64,000 nucleotides of DNA from Gyromitra esculenta (Eukaryota; Ascomycota; Pezizomycetes; Pezizales; Discinaceae), in NCBI GenBank assembly GCA_038503075.1, contig JBCAML010000019.1:930001-994000 (forward strand). The letters run 5' to 3'. Position numbers and translations under genes: made by a program. Numbering within the stretch: the first letter of the stretch is position 1; each line of letters opens with the position of its first letter. Under the pieces are notes generated by a model. That model was not told the DNA's origin. It did no database searches and saw only the letters and a program-made list of their open reading frames with translations. Below are positions 12,402-23,774 of this stretch, piece by piece.

Positions 12402-13080
12402 TTATTCCTCGACCTAAGAATCACCGTTCACGTCAGCCATAACTCCATATAACCAGCAAAAATACTTCTAGTATAAGGGAGTACACATACAACCGACGTT
12501 GACAGCCCCTTCACGCTCTTGACGTTGACAGCCTGAACGTATGAATAAAGCCTGTGCTTCGCGCCCTCCTCATCATTACGTCGACGAGAAATACGGATGC
12601 GGAGACGGTATGGGACGCCCTTGATGCCCTGCTTCCAGACCTCCTTGTTCAACTGGGGATCGACACGGACATCCTCAGTTCCCTGTGCTTGTTAGAATCG
12701 CGGATCTCGGATGTGCGAATTTAGCGATTGAGCCCGGGTATAGTACCATTGCCTTGTGGGCGAACTCCTTAATCTCCTTGATGGCCTTAGGAGCCCGCTT
12801 CTTGAAGCTGGCACCGAAGATCTAAAGGGTTGACATAAACTGTCAGCACTTTTGCCTTTCTCCGTTTCTATTCTCCTCATTGCTTTCAATTCCTTTTGTT
12901 TTTATCTTTTCCATCCTTCTCAACTCCTTTCGTCATCTTCTCGTGACAAATAACCCCAGTAAAAATAGATGGCGGAGCCGAGAGACATACCCTCTTGTGC
13001 AAATGGATGGTGTATTCGCGAGCAACAACATCGGCGAGTGCCGAGCGTCCTCCCTTGGTCTTTGGCTTGCCTGGGGCCAT
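12402..13080 (-). CDS. rpl31: 60S ribosomal protein eL31
   Basis: This is a large-subunit ribosomal protein placed near the peptide exit tunnel. Four exons: 13080-12991 (MAPGKPKTKG... to IHLHKR), 12821-12747 (IFGASFKKRAP to FAHKAM), 12682-12491 (GTEDVRVDPQLNKEVW to KGLSTSV) and a 12-nt last exon at 12413-12402 (VEE then stop). Together they give 122 aa, the normal size. All junctions are phase 0. Family hallmarks seen are FKKRAPKAIKEIKEFA, VRVDPQLNKEVWKQG and RIRISRRRNDEEG. The intron before the tiny last exon has a perfect GCTGAC branch site, and skipping that exon would leave a wrong tail. The introns are 169, 64 and 77 nt. The 5' flank is shared with the divergent catalase gene. Confidence 0.95.
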
Positions 13081-14204
13081 TTCTTTTGTCTGACGAGATA
13101 AGCTGTCAGTTCGACGGCAAATTCCTGCTGAGCGGTGGGGGGAGCGGGTAACACGGTACCTAGGGGATGGAGTGTTGAAGGAGAGGTCGGGGACTAATCG
13201 TTGTCGTTGGGCTTTGGGCGTTGTCGTGTGTCGTTAGAGTCGTCTTTGGTAGACTATCGTGGTGATTTCGCTAGGGTTTCCGTGCGTGTTGTGTGCGGTG
13301 CAGTTTTCGGTGGTTGTGACGGGCGTTTGCTGTGTTGGGATTCGTCAGGGCTGTGCCCTGGTGAGCCGCATTAGAGATGGTCAGCCACAAGCCACATCCA
13401 TCTGCCAACACCAAACCTTAAAGTTAACATCTTACTACTACATGTACATGTAGACCTATCAAAAATCTCTTTGCTGGAAATCTCCATCAGTTTTTATGTA
13501 TTCACGAGCACTTGGACGTAATGTCTAATTCCAAGTCTTGCGAAGTCTGATAAACCAGCTTCAATTACACGAGCCCGAATCGACGGAGGCAGTTCCTCTC
13601 CCTTGGTGATAGATCAGTTTCTTGATTTCACTATCGCGAGTGTCTAGGCGCTCCACAGTGCTCCACCCTGTTCCTCCGAAACCTGGTGGCCATCCGCAGT
13701 GCTTCTCCGTAGCCTTGGAGTTTTACAATACCGGGATCCGAGCTTGGGTGTCAATCATTACTATATCCGTCAATAGTAATCCCTGACCACCAACACTGAT
13801 TGGTGGGCCTGGCTTCCAGACCTTTAAAACATTTCTTGCAATCCTGACGTCGTTGTTTTCGTACAACTCCTAAACAACGAAACATCTTTACTAACTACAC
13901 CACCAACCCTACCAGGCGAGATGGGGCCTAGATACGAATGGTCTAGACTTTTGGTAGCTTAGATATCCTAATGGTTTGCGTGAATAAGACTGCAGACGTC
14001 ATGTTCGCGTCAGTCTCCTCGGATATTCAGGTGAACCTGCTTCCCTACACGGGTCTATCTTGAAGTCCTACAAAAGGACCAAGCAGCTCTCTTTGAACGT
14101 GGATTAAAACCTCTACTCTTTCCTCTTTTTCCGAGCTGCTGTGATTTTCTCTTGCAGTCTTACGCTATTGAAGTTTTAATTGAGATATCTGTGCATCCAC
14201 CACC
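13081..14204. other. Divergent intergenic region between eL31 and catalase
   Basis: About 1.1 kb separates the two start codons, which point away from each other, so both promoters must lie here. There is no supported ORF. A double overlapping palindrome, two TACATGTA in 14 nt, lies at 13439-13452. The catalase side (14100-14160) is pyrimidine-rich, as in many fungal core promoters. Confidence 0.55.
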
Positions 14205-16771
14205 ATGTCGAGTGTTTTCCAAAGACTCCAAGAGTCTCTGAACGATGCCAAAGAGTCGGCTACACACAAAGTCAATGATATCGTGACTACAAATGACAAG
14301 ATCCTTGACATGTATCCGAATACTGTTGACGCCCACCAAAGCACAAAAACTATGACTACGGACTCTGGCACAAAGATTGACGACGCAGATCATTGGTTGA
14401 AGGTTGTAGGTAGTGGAGGGCATGGGCCTAGTCTTTTAGAGGATCAAATTGCGCGTGAAAGGGTATGTATCAAACTTGTGGTTTTGATATCGACTTTCTG
14501 ACTAATCAATTTTATTATAGATCCACAGATGTAAGTCGAGTTAGTAGCGTTACGCTTAAGTATTTTATTAACAAGCGCGTTAGTCGACCACGAGCGTATT
14601 CCCGAGCGAGTTGTCCACGCTCGTGGCACAGGTGCTCATGGATACTTTAAGCTTCATGAGTCAATTGAAGAATTGACTTCCGCTGGTGTCCTAACAGACA
14701 CTACGCGGACCACTCCTATGTTTGTGCGATTTTCTACAGTCGCAGGATCTCGAGGATCTGCCGATACCGTCCGTGATGTTCGTGGTTTCGCTGTGAAGTT
14801 CTACACTGATGAAGGTATCCATCATTTGCGCTGTAAAACGTATAGCTAAGAACCCAAGATAACTAACTTAAAGTCTAGGTAATTGGGATATCGTCGGAAA
14901 CAACATTCCTGTATTTTTCATTCAGGATGCCTTTAAGTTCCCCGATTTCGTCCACAGTGTTAAACCCGAACCTCATAATGAAGTTCCCCAGGCGCAATCT
15001 GCCCACAATAATTTCTGGGATTTCCAGTTCTTGCATCCAGAGGCAACTCACATGTTTGCCTGGGCTATGAGCGACCGCGCTATCCCAAGATCCTTCCGTA
15101 TGATGCAAGGATTTGGTGTCAACAGTAAGCGCACTATAATACTCAGCCCTAACCCTAACTCTTGTGCTAACGCGATTACAGCCTACACGTTAATTAATAA
15201 GAAGGGTGAACGCACTTTCGTCAAATTCCACTTTATCCCAGAGTTGGGTGTACACTCACTTGTGTGGGATGAGGCATTGAAGCTAGCAGGCCAAGATCCA
15301 GATTTCCATAGGAAGGACCTATACGAAGCCATTGAAGCTGGCTCGTATCCAAAGTGGAAATTCGGCATTCAATGCGTCACCGATGGCGACGAAGACAAGT
15401 TCGAATTCGACATTCTGGACGCTACTAAAGTGTGGCCTGAGGACCTCATCCCTGTTCGCGAAATCGGCGAGTTCGTCCTGAACCGCAATGTTGATGAATT
15501 CTTCAGTGAGACTGAGCAGGCTGCTTTCTGCACTTCGCATGTGGTCCCCGGTATTGGGTTCTCTGATGATCCGCTTTTGCAGGGTCGTAATTTCTCGTAC
15601 CAGGATACCCAGATCACGCGTCTTGGTGTCAATTGGGAACAGCTCCCAATTAATCGCCCTGTGTGCCCAGTGATGAACTTTAACCGTGATGGCGCCATGA
15701 ACCATAGGATTCACAAGGGCACAGTTAACTACTGGCCGAACAGATTTGAGGCGTGTCCGCCGGGAAATCATGAAGGGAAGAGAGGCCGAGATCATAGCGT
15801 GTACCTGGAGCACGCGGAGAGGATTGTGGGCATGAAGCAGAGGCTCAATGGGAACAAGTTCAGGGAGTATTATAAGCAAGCACAGTTGTTTTATAACTCT
15901 TTGTCGCCACATGAGAAATTGCATGTGGAGAATGCATTGGGTTTTGAGCTAGACCACTGCGATGATCCGATAGTGTATAAGCGGATGTCACAAAGACTGG
16001 CTGTAAGTTAACTACTCCTCAAAACCACCTGCATCTGCATGTTACTAACGCTGAAACCAGGATATCGATATTGGTCTTGCCCAGAGAGTGGCCAAAATGG
16101 TTGGTGGTGATCCCCCTACCGAAACCGCCCATCCAAATCACGGCAAGAAGGCGCCCCGCCTCTCCCAGACCGAATTCCCAGGCGCCTCCACCATCGCCAC
16201 TCGTCGTATCGCCATGATAATCGCCGACGGTTTCGACCTAGCTATTTTTGAAGCCGTTCGTGCGGCCTTCAAGCTCCATGGTGCAACCACCCACGTCATC
16301 GCCCCACGTCGTGGCATGATCTTCCCCGCCGGCGTCGACTCTGAATCTGGCACCGGCGGGCTCATGCCTGACCACCATCTCGAAGGCCAGCGTTCCACCA
16401 TGTTTGACGCAATCTACGTCAACCCTGGCGTACAGAGCACGCTCACACTCCGGGAGAGCGGAAGAGCAGTGCACTGGATCCGTGAGGCGTTTGGACATCT
16501 TAAGGCAATTGGAGCACTTGGCGATGCGGTAGATTTCGTCCAACAAGCGTGTGTGCTGCCTGGTGTAACACTGGCGCTCGATCAGAAGAGCGATAAGGTG
16601 GTGACGAGTTATGGGGTTGTCACTGGGTGGAATGTGAGTGTGAAGCTGATGCAAAGCTCAAAGATTGAACCGAGTGAAGTGTCGTGGATGAGTGCTTTTG
16701 CATATGAGATCAGTAAGCATAGATGCTGGGAAAGGGAGTTGGATGGGCTTTCGAAGAAGCTAGCGTATTAA
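14205..16771 (+). CDS. Large-subunit monofunctional catalase
   Basis: The enzyme converts hydrogen peroxide to water and oxygen. Six exons: 14205-14462, 14521-14530, 14584-14814, 14879-15124, 15182-16002 and 16061-16771 (758 aa, the large-subunit class). Exon 2 is only 10 nt; it encodes IHR plus one base and is required to join the ...EDQIARER segment to [15 protein letters not shown]. Catalytic His is near residue 101 (RVVHARG), the distal Asn near 174 ([15 protein letters not shown]) and the heme Tyr near 388 ([11 protein letters not shown]). The barrel ends near residue 490. Residues from about 560 carry the extra C-terminal flavodoxin-like (DJ-1/PfpI-type) domain, starting [12 protein letters not shown], which is diagnostic for this class. 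There is no signal peptide, so a cytosolic or peroxisomal enzyme is likelier than a secreted one. Exon lengths sum to a multiple of three. Confidence 0.95.
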
Positions 16772-17509
16772 GGAGTAGGAATTGGAGGAGCTCTCTTTTA
16801 GTTTTATAAGGTGTTCTAATGGGTCGTGGGCTAGGAGGTGTCGGTGGTTTGTTTTATTTGTTTATAATGCTGTATTTAGTTGACAATGATTGAAATATAA
16901 TTCTTTAGAGGTGAAAGCACAGTAGTTTATTGGTGACAAGGCATGGTTTGTAGCCTGGTAAACAGGGTTATACGTTGAAACCACGAAATCTCACTCGGCT
17001 ACTCTCAGAAAGCCGTTGTTGGAATATTAGGGACGAACAAGATCAGTTGCTTGTATTACTTGCTTCTTTAAAGACTGGCAGCGTGCTCTCGTTTATATAC
17101 GTGCATAATAGGCCCCGAGTGCCCGTGTACTCGGGCCCGCATCTCTTACTGATTTCCGGCCCCGAAGCCACGCCCGAAGGGCCCCCATATTAGGAAGCTT
17201 TTCCATAGTTGTAGACAGTTCTAATCCCAATACTTAAGGACTACTTGCATTGAGACCTAGATGTATATTACTAAATACGCCTACAAATTCTTGATTCGTA
17301 TGAGGATTTGCGCTGCAAGTGACTGCAACACGGTAGTAAGATTTATTTAGGCTTCGTTACATATCCAGCATGCGGGGTAGTGAGGCTCAACATCAGCATT
17401 CGCATTCGTTACACCATACCATCAACCATCCTCCGTTGAAATCCTATCGCGAATCTCAAGTATACTCAAACCGTCGATATAGCACTAGATATAAAGCTGC
17501 TGTACACAT
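16772..17509. other. Spacer with a short hairpin
   Basis: The 3' flank of the catalase gene is followed by about 600 nt without a gene. An inverted repeat lies at 17111-17120 / 17129-17138 (9 of 10 pairs, 8-nt loop) in a locally GC-rich patch; its meaning is unknown. Confidence 0.5.
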
Positions 17510-19679
17510 ATGGATGACTTAGTAAGATCCTTTATTGAGAAAAGTGCGGAATATGAGACCCCGCCAATTCCCACGATTACCAGTACCGGCCTGGCTAGTC
17601 GCCTTATTACTACTACCTTAGCGCTATTGTCGAAATATCTTCCAAATACGGGGCCCAATAGCACTGCAAAGAAGGAGGACATTGCCCAAACTACTCCCCC
17701 GCCTCTTCTAGCTAACGAGTTCTGGAGATATCGCCTATGGGCTGCAGGCTTCAATATTCCTGGAGGCCACTTCGATGATATACTTGAGCAGTCAAGACAT
17801 CTTAAGGAACCTACAATCTCTCTGATGGCAAGCTTTGCGCTTCTCCTAGCTCAAGAGGCTAGGAAAGGTAAATTTAATCAACGTCAATGTAGTTCATTTT
17901 TGGAAGCTAACATTCGGGCCGATAAGTTCTACAAAAGGAGGACGGTGACGTGCTAAGGTTAGTGGGGGTTTCATTCCAGGAAGCCGCAGATATGTACCCA
18001 GAGATAGCAGAGGCATACTATGACAGCGATAGCGAAGACCAGGATTCAGTGGTGGAGGAAGTCCACGATATCGTCGATCTCCTTTTTGAGCTTGCGCCCA
18101 AATTGGATAAACTCTTAGAGAACGCATTGCCTTATATAGACCCAGGTCCATCACCGACAAGTTCGGAAATCTTCAAGTTTTATAGAGGGCTTATCATGGA
18201 TAAATTTTCCAAGGCAAGCTCTCAGTTAATCTTGAGATTCGCTGGGGGGAACGAGAAGTGTCATCAAATAGCGAGGGGAGAAATAGCTCCAGGGGCCAGT
18301 GCAGAAACCAGCGGCATCAATGTATCTCTACACTATGCTAAAAGCTACGGGCAATCCCTAGGATTATCGTTCCACGATTCTAGTGTTGGCTCTTCGCTAA
18401 GACTACCTCTACTGGTTCAACCCACGCCTTCAGAAAGTGATGTCTCGGCATATTCATCTGCTACGATCCAAGAAAACAGACCTTCAATACCCTCGATGCC
18501 TGGACGAGATGCTTCGACCGGTGGATTAACGTGCTCCCTTTGCCTTCGCGTGCACAGAAATATAGTCACTAATCGTCAATGGAAGTTAGTTACCCCTCTA
18601 ATTATTGAGTCAAGACTCAAACCAATTAATTCGTTAGAAACCATGTTTTTATGGACATTAAGCCATATATGTGTACCCACGAGACTTGTCAACAAATGGA
18701 TCAGATGTTTGGTTCCATGCAGGAATAGATCAACCATGAAAAGAGTCCACATCCATCTGCTACAGGCTCTAGTCCAAAAATAGGTGCGGAGACATGCCCT
18801 TTCTGCAAAATCCAATTTTCTCCAGAAAAGTCTCAACGAAGTGTGTATCGACACATCGGCGGTCATATGGAAGATATCAGACTACTAGCATTGCCACCAT
18901 CTCTACATAATCCGGAGGACGATAAAGATTTGGACATGCTCGATGATTCAAGCGATGAATCTTCAGAGAATCACAATATAAGTTCGAAGGTGTCGACGAC
19001 GCCAAGAGTTTCGGTAGTGTCAGGGGTGATACTTAGATATCTAGGGGGCTATAACCGAGAGGATGCGGACTACGAAAAGGGGTCAGAGGCCTACCTAAGG
19101 ACAATAGAGAGGGAACTGGTGGTTAAAAGGAGGATACTGGATAAAGAGTATTCAAGTATCCTGACTGCTATTTCCCGCCTAGTTGCAGCTTATATAGACC
19201 TGAAGCAGTTAGCAAAGGCCGAAGAGCTGGGGGCACGGCTACTGGAAACCCAAAAGAGAGTCCTGGGCGAAGAGCATCCAAATACCCTGATTACTATGTC
19301 CCACCTAGTTGCGACTTATATACACCTGAAGCGGTTGGTAGAGGCCGAAGAACTGGGGGTGCGATTACTGGAGATTCAAAAAAGAGTCCTGGGCGAAAAG
19401 CATCTAAATACCCTGATTACTATGTCCTACCTAGCTACGACTTATATACACCTGAAGCGGTTGGTAGAGGCCGACGAGTTGAAGTTACAGCTACTATATA
19501 TTAGAAAGAGAGTATTAGGCGAAGAGCACCAAAATACCCTGGCTACTATGTCCTACTCCGTTCCGACTTATCCCTACCTGGAGCAGTCGACAGAGGTCGA
19601 AATGCAGTTACTACTAGCAGGAATCGAGGTGAGAGTACTGGGCGAAGAGCATCTAGATACCCTGGCTACTATTCCCTAG
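17510..19679 (+). pseudogene. Disrupted C2H2-zinc-finger / TPR-repeat gene
   Basis: Three exons are inferred: 17510-17867, 17927-18584 and 18638-19679. The introns (59 and 53 nt) have clean branch sites, and phases match. The N-terminal half (about 340 aa) is helical, with an acidic patch DSDSEDQDS. It is followed by a cysteine pair (CSLCLRVH) and the fungal C2H2 block HVFMDIKPYMCTHETC, CPFCKIQFSP and RHIGGHMEDIRLLALP. An in-frame TAG at 18726-18728 interrupts this block where relatives usually have Trp (W-x-x-H-E), so the product would stop after 368 aa. The same frame continues for 316 codons with about four 42-residue TPR units of kinesin-light-chain type (RVLGEEHPNTL, TYIHLKRLVEAEELG). 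The array then ends at 19679 and is followed by decayed repeat sequence. Without the stop this would be a repeat protein typical of fungal non-self-recognition families; a two-gene reading is possible but less likely. Confidence 0.72.
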
Positions 19680-22600
19680 CTAGTTGAAGCCTTTGAGAAA
19701 TAAGGGCAGCTGTAAGAGGTTAGAATACTGAGGATGCAAGCACCAAGATGGTGAAGTCACCATAGATCGTAGAAATTTTTAGACCAAATGGCCTCAGAAT
19801 TTTGACACCAAAACCCACCAAAAAGTACAACAGAAAAAAGTTCATTTTCATTTTATATGTGTTCTCTAGATAAGTATTCTTAGTATCATAACTCAGTATA
19901 AGTCAGAGTATCCGTTGTATATACGATATTAGAAAAAGTGACATCGTAGGCATGATTAAAGCATTTAATTTAACCACAAAGTAAGCTATATCCAAAGCAA
20001 CAGCTAGATATTTAGCGAAGGAAAAAGATTCTTGTGATAATTAAATAGACTTATTCGAAGTCCAGGATCAGCTAAGGGAAACAGTGGGCGAAAGCTCTGG
20101 AACGTCACCCAAAGTTGGACGGGCCCGGAATCCATGCGTCGAATATTTGGCTTTAGGATACAACGCCCACTGTGTTAACCCTCATGGATGCCCACAACTG
20201 GAAGCGGTCACAACCCAGAAGCATTAGAACCCTAGGAGACAAAGGAAGCTCAGAGACAAAGTCTTTAGCTATGCGCATGTGTATGGATAAAACCCCTCGA
20301 TAATGGGATACTATCTAGTATTGAAATACAATACACCACCCGAGAATAAGCATTACGTGTTGCTCAAAAGAGAAGAATAGATAAAGGCAAAAGCTGCAAT
20401 TATCATAAATTTCTTTAACCAATAACACTCAGACTCCCAGAGCCTGTTCAATTGCTTACCAAAGCCATTCTAACTCAAGTAAGTCGGAGCCCTTACCAGC
20501 CAATTAAATACCATTAGGACGCAATACTTTTGGCACCTAATATTAAGCATAGAATATACATTCTTCTTAATAAATGCCTATGCATAGGCTTCTATATGTT
20601 TCAGAACTTCATCGGCCACGGCCTGGGTTGAATTGGTTTGGCAGACATACGGGTATCTGGCCCAGGGCCTCTATTGCCTATTTCGGCCTATTAGCACCAG
20701 CAAAGATATAGGCCCTATTTTTTCTACTTAATAGTATATATAACACTCTTCCGTCCTTTCTTCATGTCTCCTCTACCTCATTTCTTTGCTATCTCACACC
20801 AAAATATCATATACTCTACTACTGTATGTCGTATATTCATCACCAACAACATTTGTGTCATAATCTACGGGTTGGATTACATTGGCCAAATGAAGTAATA
20901 AATGAATAAATAATAACAAATAACACTTATGTTGGAAAAGCTTCTTAATGCGAGTACCTTCGGGCATGGCTTCGGAGGCCGGAAAGTATTAAGAGACCCG
21001 AGCCGGCCTATGGTTGGGGACGTCTTGGATCGGAGGAGTTTCGAATCCGCCACTTCGAGCCGTATCTCCTCCACCAAAAAAAGTCTATTTTTTAAAAGAG
21101 CTCTCTTGTGGGTCTATATTTCACACGCTCTATCATTTGACAATCTTGGATTTTTTAAATTCCTTTTGGTTGTTGGGTTATTAAATTTGGGTTTGGGACC
21201 AATGTCGCTTGCATGGTCCAGATCAAAGGATTCACGCCTGTTACTTGGCATTTTGTGCCTATATGTATTAGTAACATCCCGCCTCCAAACGCCGTGTGTT
21301 ATGTGTCATATATTATTAACAATACCCAATGTTAGATATAGCTTCCCAACGTTTATGGGCTCCGACGCTCAGTTGGAGACCTGTGGGAAGGTCGGAGATC
21401 GAGCTCTAGGTGGAAACGCAGGAATAGGGTAAATAAGGGCACCTTGTAGGCACGAAGAAGTAATATATAGAAGAGGGGAGGACAAAGCTTTCCCCCAAGT
21501 AATTGGTCGACCGATATTGACCTCTCTACATGTCTACTATTACAACACCCAACGCGCCGATTCTGCGAGTGATAATTCATGGTTTTATTCCCACAATTGC
21601 GTAGCCTTACAGTACCAGTGCACGCTTCTACCAGTAGATCTCATTGCTGTGGAAATAAGCAAGACATAGCCCCGCCCATATCAAGAATATATATGCTTGA
21701 TCTGAAGAAATCCCCCTTCCTAGATTCTACAACTAACAATGGAGGCAACGCGCATAGGCAACGCAGAGCCAAATAACCCTCAGGCCTCGCGAAGCACAGC
21801 CATAAGACTACACGTAGACACATATCCTTATGGGGCTAGCTTACTACGTCTTAATACCGGGTTTTCATACACGTAGTTTATGTGCCAAGGAATCAATATC
21901 AATCCACACGGTTGTCAAACTCGGCATATCCATTCTAGAAACCACAAAGAATTTCTATTCTATTCCGGTAGTTCTGGCTTCGAGTATCTAGTGCAACGGC
22001 TCGGCTCGTATTTCTCCCGGTTATGTCAAGTATGCCCAGTTGGGATCCCTAGAAATATCTCGACACAGGTTAAGTCCGGCAATATCGCTAACCCAGAAAC
22101 TCAGTTATTCGAGAGTTAACATAATCTATTGTACCATATCGGGATCCACTACAACATTACCACAGTTCATACCTGTCACCGCCTGAAACCATAGTCATGC
22201 AAAGAGCCCGGACTCTATAGCCTTGTCTAGGCGCTGGGCTATAAACTTAAGCTAGCCACTAACACCGTCAAAGTGCGAGTGATTTATCATGATTCAACAA
22301 TCGGCACTATCCTGCATCAAATACTTATTTCTGCAAGCAAAAATTACCGCCTCATCGGCACTTGATTTTCTAAGAACCGCTATTTCCATTAACCCCCCCC
22401 TCTCAACAGTCAAACCGAAGCATCACCAGCTGACCAAAAAAAAGAAAGGGCCCGCTTTCCTGCATATCAAACAAATGATGTTGCATAGCTCCCGCCCAAT
22501 GCAAGAATGGCGAGCAAACCAGGACTTTCTTAGAAACCCCTGCATTGCTAGAGCCTAGACAAGACACGGGGGGGTGGGGGGCGAACGATACTGTTATTTC

Positions 22601-23774
22601 GTGTTGGAGTTTGAGGACTCGAGTTGGGGGGGACCTCGGATATCGGTAGACACGAGATTTGCCTGAATGGCTGAGATGAGCTCAATGCCTCCCCACAACC
22701 GCAGTGGTTGAATGCAAAACGAAGGCTCGGATAAACTGTATCGAAGTTTTTCCGTTTCCCCAGATTCGGGTGGGGGTAAGGCTTCACCAGGGTTAGGGTT
22801 GAATCTAATTTCAGGCTAAATCCGAACCACACATGAAGTTGTAAGGTCACATGGGGTCGATATATCAGCCGCTCTGGAGCTACAGAGGCAGATATTTTTT
22901 CTTGCAAAAGAGCCGTAGAGTAGAATAGATGAAAAAGGAGTTTGGGTTGTGAAAAAAAAAAAGCCTGCTTGTATGCGCGGTAATGATTAGGCAAATATTA
23001 ACCCCGTCTTTTGGTGAGCTTTAAAGAGGTTTCTTTAGGCTATCGATGAGATTCCGTACCTTTGGGGGGCTGATCCACAGGACAGTCAATCCAGGGACTC
23101 GCAGAGCAGAGCAGATGGAGGTTTGATGCGTTCCCCGGAGTTTCTTCCGCCGCATCTACTACCCTGATGCTTTGGCGTCAAGACCTAGTTCTGGTCTGAG
23201 GGTGGAGGGACCAGCACTATAGCGAGGGGCCGAATGAAGCTGCAGAATTAAATGCAGATTCGGCTGAATTGTTCGGATAATAGCAAAGCACATCCGGGCA
23301 GATGGTTGCGTGACATCGCATCTCAATGATATCTGGGAGAGTGAAACCCGAGGTTTGGCCGGTGTACATTGCAAACATTATGATTTCGAAAGAAATGCAC
23401 TCCATGATAGTTTTCTTTCCTCTTCTTTCCTTTCTCCTCACGGAGGCCTTCTGTAAAAGATTAGACTATCTATTTTTTTAGTAGTAGCGCCCTTAGCTAT
23501 TCCCGGGTATTTACCCGCGATTTACTAGTAACGGGTAGTGTTAGTGCCTGAGACCGCGAATCAAGTACAACCCCGCCGTTCTAAACAATTGATTCTGAGC
23601 CCCCCCAGGAGCGCCTGGTGAAGGAGGGGCATCGTATATATAATCCCAGCTTCCGACTGTCCATCTCAATTTCCTTTTAAATCCCCCCATCTTGCACTCT
23701 GCTCCCGTAATTCTAGAGTTGTTTTTTTTGAAATAAAAGAAGGAGAAAGTAAGATAATACTCATTTTCGTTGCC
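19680..23774. other. Gene desert with decayed TPR sequence at its left end
   Basis: The first ~60 nt still aligns with the upstream TPR repeats (GAAGCCTTTGAGAAA...GGGCAG), but TAA and TAG triplets stand where CAA, CAG or GAA are expected. The rest is AT-rich and has no recognisable gene. A 167-codon frame at 20929-21432 and a 148-codon frame at 22548-22994 lack motifs and are not called. The last 300 nt is the promoter and leader of the xylose reductase gene. Confidence 0.55.

Noticed and set aside
15147..15159. Telomere-like CCCTAACCCTAAC string
   Set aside because: Only about two units, inside a 57-nt catalase intron; best explained by chance plus a branch-site-like CTAAC.
20929..21432. 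167-codon plus-strand ORF as a possible transposon protein
   Set aside because: No integrase, reverse-transcriptase, transposase or helicase motif could be found in it or in the opposite strand.
22790..22803. GGGTTAGGGTT string as an interstitial telomere repeat
   Set aside because: Barely two units with no extended array or subtelomeric genes nearby.
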